From Rhynochetos jubatus (taxonomy: Eukaryota; Chordata; Aves; Eurypygiformes; Rhynochetidae), in NCBI GenBank assembly GCA_027574665.1, contig CM050672.1, forward strand, positions 6,246,001-6,310,000: a stretch of 64,000 nucleotides of DNA. Direction: 5' to 3'. Shown here in pieces: positions 59,642-64,000 of the stretch (positions are counted from its first letter, which is position 1; each line of letters begins with the position of its first letter). The position numbers and the translations under genes are program-made. The notes beneath the pieces were generated by a model that was not told the origin of the DNA, did not search any database, and saw only the letters and a list, made by a program, of their open reading frames with translations.

Positions 59642-59766
59642 TGCCGACTCCTGTCACCGACATCCGCACGGATAAAGTCGAGCAGAAGAGCATCTCCCTG
59701 TCGTGGCAGGAGCCGGGCTTCCCGACCGCCAACGGCACCGAGTACGAGGTCAAGTACTATGAGAAG
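59642..59766 (+). CDS. EPHA10: EPHA10 exon 6 (second FN3 domain, N-terminal half)
   Basis: A 125-bp exon, the normal Eph exon 6 length. It completes Val441 and encodes residues 442-482, ending exactly on a codon. It begins the second FN3 domain ([18 protein letters not shown]), has the core Trp462 in LSLSW-like context (ISLSWQEP), and ends with the Eph signature EYEVKYYEK. Most other EphA/EphB receptors carry an RPNG or QPNG turn before the EYE motif. Here it is replaced by GFPTANGT, similar to the longer Gly/Ala loop and N-x-TEYE I remember for mammalian EPHA10. The sequon N471-G-T falls in this loop. The donor is GTAGGC. Confidence 0.95.
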
Positions 59767-61931
59767 GTAGGCTCTGGGGACTGGCTTTGGCTCCGCAGTC
59801 CTGGCACTTCCCAGGTCTGTCCCTCGGGAGCACTGTGCCGGGGGTGCTGCGTGTGCCGCCGGTCAGTCGGCCACCCTCCGTGCGAAGGTTGGGTGGTGGG
59901 AAAGGGAGGGAGCGCCGGTTTGCGGGCAGTGGTGGTGGGAGGACTTCACTGGCACGTGGAAGTAAGAGGAGCACTTCAAATGGGGCCAGTAAGGGCTTTT
60001 CCTTTCTGGCAGCGTTAGGCTTGAGCAAGTTTTCGGGGATTTGGATGATTTGTAGAGTTTGTTAACTAGTGTGTTTTCCCCCATCTGTGCTGTGAGTTCA
60101 TCCAGTCCTAATGTTGACATCTCCCTGGGAGAAAGCACAAAGCTAATAATTTTCATTCATTCTTCTTTTCTTTTTTTGATTTTTAAATGCATTGGATGGC
60201 TTTTTTCAGGGACATTAGAAATCTGAGGTTTGAGGGCTTGCCATTAGCCAGCTAGACAGGGACTGCTAACCCATACGGGCTTCCTAAATCTTTGCTGAGG
60301 TGACACCTATTGGTAGCCTGCTCTCTGGGAAGGTGTTGGACCTTGTGGTTGCCACTGGTTTAGGACCGAGGGCCACCAAACCCGTGACTTCGGTGAGCTG
60401 TGAGTGGTCTTCCACACAGGAGGGGACACAAACAACCATTTTTCTGACAGTCTGTTAATTTTAAAAATTGCTGTGATTTAATGGGTGTGGTGAATTGAGA
60501 ATTTTAGAAGAAATACCAGCGGGTGGAGAGCAGATACAATGCTCTAAATCAAAATAAATGCAGTTTATGACACAGTTCTGCAAATTACCTTATCTGCGTG
60601 TGCTCAGGCTCGTTATGAAACTGATTACATGTCAAGCAAACGGTGCAGGTGACATGTTGGTGTTCTGTTTTTAGAAACAAGCTACCTTGAAGCTGATTCA
60701 TATTAATGTGATTTTTAGCATCTGATAGATTTGAAAGGAGGAATCTGTGGGTGAGGGCAAAAGCTGAAACCCAAGACATTAATTCCTGTGCAAATGGGCT
60801 TCAGCAACAAGATACTCAGGGTATGTGAAATGAGGAAAGGTTCTGCTTGGGTAGGGAATTCAAACTGTAGTTTAGCAATTATCCACTGAAATGAGGCTCT
60901 TGATGCTGACATGAAAATCAACGTAGTTCCTAAGCTTTGCTTTTAAAGACATACTTTAACTATGGAGATTCAAAGGGAAAAGCATATCAGATGGAAAATA
61001 CATTTCCACTTCACTGTGCCAGTGCCGGATCGTGGCAGGGGGACACTTGTGGCAGCTGGTCCCCGGTGCAATGAAGGTGCAGCACGTGCGTGTGGGATCC
61101 CAGAGAGGTCAATGCTGAGCCAGTGGGACACAGCACAGCCCCGCTCACAGTGTAAAGTGGCCTCAGATAAACCCAGCCCAGGGCTGCAGCAGCACTGGCC
61201 TCATGTTCCCGCTGGGGAGTCTGTTTGGAAGCACCCAACACGGCTGGGAAAATGAGCCCCGACGGTGGCTGTGCAGAACCACGGGAAGTTTTGCAGGAGC
61301 TGGCGGGAGGGCTGGGGCTTGTTTTGCTTTGCAAGCCCCGGGGAGCAGAGGCATGGGGATTTGCTGCTCTGGCACTGGAGATCCCACCGGCTGCCTGCTC
61401 CCATTCACCACCTCCAGCAGCTGCTGCAGGAGGAGGGGGCTGCCCATTGCCCTCTCCCTTAGTTGAAGCAGATCTATAGGTCACTGGGCAAGTGAATAAA
61501 CGGGGGACCAGGACTTTTTGGCAAACCCACCTGCCAGGTTGGATTACTCAGTGTGTGAGAATACACGTGTGTTTACTCCAGGGCTTGAGCGGCCGTGGCA
61601 GGGGAGCGGGAAGGGACTGGACTGTGCCAGCAGCCAATCCTGAGGTGGGAGGAAAGGAGCTGTGTGGGGTAGCACAGCTGCTCCCCACCACCCTGTCCTC
61701 CGCCTGTCTTCATATGGCAGACAGAGCCAGATGATGCACTTTCACATGACCTTTCCATGTAACTTCTATGAATGAGACATCTAGGAAATGTATTCTTCCT
61801 GTTGAAGGTTTTCTGTTTAGATAGACTGTCCTGGTGGGACCCGGGGGCGAGGCGAAGGTACAGCTGTGCTGTGCCTGCTCCGTGATGCAGCTTCAGTCCA
61901 GCTATATCCCGGGTATCTCGTTATTTCACAG
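59767..61931 (+). other. EPHA10: EPHA10 intron 6
   Basis: A 2,165-bp intron with donor GTAGGC and acceptor TCGTTATTTCACAG. The central part (about 60080-60960) is AT-rich and the rest GC-rich. No repeat, RNA gene or additional exon is recognised. Confidence 0.8.
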
Positions 61932-62094
61932 GATCAGAGAGATCAGAGTTACTCAACTGTGAAAACCACATCAACAACTGTGACGGTCAATAACCTGAAA
62001 CCTGGTACCCTCTATATTTTCCAAATCCGGACCTCTTCCTCACCAGACTACGGAAACTACAGCCCTAGCATTGAAGTGGAGACGCTGGCGGAAT
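61932..62094 (+). CDS. EPHA10: EPHA10 exon 7 (second FN3 domain, C-terminal half)
   Basis: A 163-bp exon, the usual Eph exon 7 length. It encodes residues 483-536 plus the first base of codon 537. It completes FN3 domain 2: the QSYSTVKT strand, TVTVNNLKPGTLYIFQIR (the hallmark of this domain in Eph receptors) and the closing IEVETL. The TVTV-x-NLKP and SPSIEVETL features fit EPHA10. A sequon N524-Y-S is present. The donor is a perfect GTAAGT and the exon ends in phase 1. In the protein this is the last folded ectodomain before the membrane. An upstream open frame beginning at 61866 is an intron extension and not coding. Confidence 0.95.
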
Positions 62095-63452
62095 GTAAGT
62101 GCTGGCGAGGCTCGTCGTCTCTTACAGGTGTAACTGCAGACATGAGGCTCTTTGAGCCGAGTTGTGGGGATGCTGCTGCTTGCTGCTCCTGCCCCAAATG
62201 CTCTTGGTTTCGTGGAGCAGCATCTCTGCCTCTGGGTCTAAGAGCGGGTACTTCCCAGGTGTTGCTTTTAATTGCATTTTGCTATTTGATTTGCGCAAGG
62301 CTGCTACTGCTGGAGGTGTCTGTCCTGGAGGTGTCTGTCCTCACCCTTCTCAGTGCTGTGGCATGAGGACAGCCAGTCTCTGGCTGCTCTCTGGTGCAGA
62401 GCCTGGGGTTGTTCTCTGCCGTTTGAGATTGCCCAAGAAAGTGTTTAGCAGAGCTGGAGTGTCTGGGGGTTGCTTTGCCTTGGTGTGATGTTGGTGCTGG
62501 AACAGAATCTCACCAGGTACCTTTCGTGGGGCCACCAACCAGGCGCTGAGAGGGAGCAAGTGTCGGTCCCTGCAGCTGAGGGCATGATCCTGCTCGGGTC
62601 TGTGGAGCTGTGCAGCCCCCCGCAGGTGCTGCAGAGAGGGGGTGGCTGGCACAGGCTGCAGCAGAGGAGACAAGACCAGCCTGGAGATCCAGCTGGCTGT
62701 GGATGCCCCCCCTGGGCAGGAGGTGACTGCTTTCCCCCACTGCCATCCTGGCTCATGAGGCAGTTGGCTTGTTAGCCGCTTGGCAGGCTAACATCAGGTC
62801 AGGCAGCATCAGTGTTTGCTGGGGCTTTTCCTTTTTACAGTTTCCATTCATAACTATAGTCCAGAAGCATTTTATTTCACTGCCTAAAAGAGGGTTTGGA
62901 GAGATGGTAGGGCTTCAGCCTAATAACCCACCCTGGCTAGAAATGAAAGCTCTGAGATGGCTGGCTCAGTGCGACTCTCACAGATTGTGTTTAACAGGGC
63001 TTTAAATTGCATCTATTTGCCACACAGAAGACATTTTCAGAATGAATTGGAGCCAATAAAAATTTTATATAGAACGTAGCTTTCTAATACCCCACTTTTC
63101 AAAAGCAGGAAGGGAAGGGATTAATGTGATCAAGGAAAACTATTTGTAAGCCATAAAGTTTAATACGTCCCTCTGTTCCTCAGCGCTGATTAACAAAAGC
63201 AGGATCCTGGTGTGGCAGCGCTGGGGTGGCTTCATCCCCTCCTGCCTGTTGGTCTGATTGAACCAGCTTGAGCTTTTACAACTGAACCAGAATGTGAATT
63301 GCTGTGAGGACGGTGAATTGTCCCACGGGCTTGCTGAAGGATGTGGGCGGGCATGGGGAGCAGTGGCTGGGGCTGCCCCATGCCCTGGACCTGCCCCATG
63401 CCTTGGGGCTGCCCAGGGTGCGTTACCGACTGGCTCTGCTTCTCTCCTGCAG
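62095..63452 (+). other. EPHA10: EPHA10 intron 7
   Basis: A 1,358-bp intron, donor GTAAGT and acceptor CTTCTCTCCTGCAG. It contains a perfect 15-bp tandem duplication (62310-62339) and an imperfect GCTGCCCCATGCC-type repeat near 63372-63420. No exon or repeat element is otherwise recognised. Confidence 0.8.
62310..62339. repeat. Perfect 15-bp tandem duplication
   Basis: The unit 'ctggaggtgtctgtc' occurs twice head to tail, at 62310-62324 and 62325-62339, inside EPHA10 intron 7. It is probably slippage. Confidence 0.95.
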
Positions 63453-63561
63453 TGACGGTGGCCTCCAGCGAGCAGAACCCCGTCCTCATCATCGTGGTGG
63501 TGGCCATCGCGGGGCTGACGGTGCTGGTGTCCATGGTGATCGGCGTGATGGTTTGGAGGAG
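63453..63561 (+). CDS. EPHA10: EPHA10 exon 8 (transmembrane helix)
   Basis: A 109-bp exon. It completes Leu537 and encodes residues 538-572 plus two bases of Arg573. A short polar stalk (TVASSEQNP) leads into about 24 hydrophobic residues (547-570, starting VLIIVVVAIAGL and ending VIGVMV), followed by WRR as the stop-transfer signal. The helix has small-residue positions (A554, A556, G557, S563, G567) of the kind that support helix dimerisation in Eph receptors, though no specific motif is claimed. The WRR boundary matches the EPHA10 pattern I remember (IWRRPCSYGK). Borders are CTGCAG and GTGAGC; the intron is in phase 2. Confidence 0.95.
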
Positions 63562-63784
63562 GTGAGCGGAGCTGGGGTACTGAACGAGGAGGTTTGGGAG
63601 TGGGTCAGGGCTCTCAGGAGCGTGAGGCAGTGCCAGCTCTGAGCGTGGGAACTGGGTTGAACTGCCTGCTGGCTCCTCGTGCTGTGGGGCTGGATTCTGT
63701 TCCTGAGCGCTGTGACTTGAGGCTTTTACACCCAGCGAGAGGCTGTTGCCTGGGTAATGGTGCCTATCTTCATTCTCGTTGCAG
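63562..63784 (+). other. EPHA10: EPHA10 intron 8
   Basis: A short 223-bp intron with donor GTGAGC and acceptor CATTCTCGTTGCAG. Nothing else is seen in it. Confidence 0.9.
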
Positions 63785-63840
63785 ACAGTGTGGGTACAGC
63801 AAAGCCAGCCAGGACGGGGATGAGGAGCTGTACTTCCATT
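63785..63840 (+). CDS. EPHA10: EPHA10 exon 9 (start of juxtamembrane segment; gene continues)
   Basis: A 56-bp exon. It completes Arg573 and encodes residues 574-591 plus the first base of codon 592. The peptide QCGYSKASQDGDEELYFH is the start of the cytoplasmic juxtamembrane region. The DEEELYFHF-like ending is a strong EPHA10 diagnostic, since other EphA receptors carry different juxtamembrane sequence at this point. The donor is a perfect GTAAGT. The next exon should continue with Phe and the remaining juxtamembrane segment, then the kinase-like domain, which in mammals is a pseudokinase, and the SAM domain. All of these lie outside the window, so whether the bird copy has an active or inactive kinase cannot be judged here. 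Confidence 0.94.
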
Positions 63841-64000
63841 GTAAGTGAAGCCAGCACGAGTGTGTGGGGATGCCTGTATTTATTGCTATTAATAACCCAG
63901 CTCCTGACAAAGCTGCCCCAAGTCCTTGCTTTTGAAGAGTTGTCATCCTGCGTTATCCCAGAGCAGGGGCACAGCACAGCGAGGCTCTCAGGGGACGACA
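63841..64000 (+). other. EPHA10: Start of EPHA10 intron 9
   Basis: The GTAAGT donor opens intron 9, which runs off the window end. No exon is seen in the 160 bases available. Confidence 0.85.

Noticed and set aside
32275..63840. Alternative assignment to EPHA5, EPHA4, EPHA8 or an EphB gene
   Set aside because: Ligand-binding, Cys-rich and juxtamembrane signatures differ from those paralogues as I know them and agree with EPHA10 at several diagnostic positions.
1..64000. CRISPR arrays, operons, phage or toxin-antitoxin systems
   Set aside because: No regularly spaced repeats or compact same-strand prokaryotic genes. Split exons, CR1 and an LTR mark this as bird nuclear DNA.

Overview
The window reads as vertebrate, and specifically avian, nuclear DNA. 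The reasons are a CR1 LINE 3' end with the bird-type ATTCTATGA terminus (6430-6801), a solo endogenous-retrovirus LTR of a type I recognise from bird genomes (45797-46408), low visible repeat content, short introns, and GC-rich sequence broken by AT-rich islands. There are no bacterial-style genes or operons. The single gene I can support is a split one on the + strand: the 5' two thirds of an Eph-family receptor, which I identify as EPHA10. Species is not resolved.

Region 1 to about 32,080 is non-coding as far as I can see. Open frames there are short, GC-driven and without recognisable domains. It holds one CR1 copy, a probable second CR1 scrap, and many AT-rich islands rich in TAATTA cores. 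The islands look like candidate conserved regulatory elements; the best are near 5.9 kb, 15.6-15.9 kb, 27.4-28.1 kb and 29.2-30.0 kb.

Region 32,090-33,010 is a CpG island. It carries an inverted CCAAT box, GC boxes and no clear TATA box, and it contains EPHA10 exon 1 (start codon 32275). Exons 2-9 follow at 33507, 34808, 52431, 53311, 59642, 61932, 63453 and 63785. All have GT-AG borders and phases that join into one open frame of 591 complete codons plus the first base of codon 592. In order these encode the signal peptide, ephrin-binding domain, Cys-rich/EGF-like module, two fibronectin type III domains, transmembrane helix and start of the juxtamembrane segment. The (pseudo)kinase, SAM domain and 3' end lie beyond the window.

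Intron 3 (about 17 kb) is the largest and holds the antisense solo LTR with a 5-bp target duplication, a C-tract, and AT-rich islands. Two features could give short soluble forms ending after the ligand-binding and partial Cys-rich region: a 43-codon open read-through past the exon 3 donor, and an isolated strong acceptor followed by a 32-codon open tail. I found no previously undescribed multi-gene system. The points most worth checking are the possible truncated EPHA10 isoforms and the upstream candidate regulatory elements.
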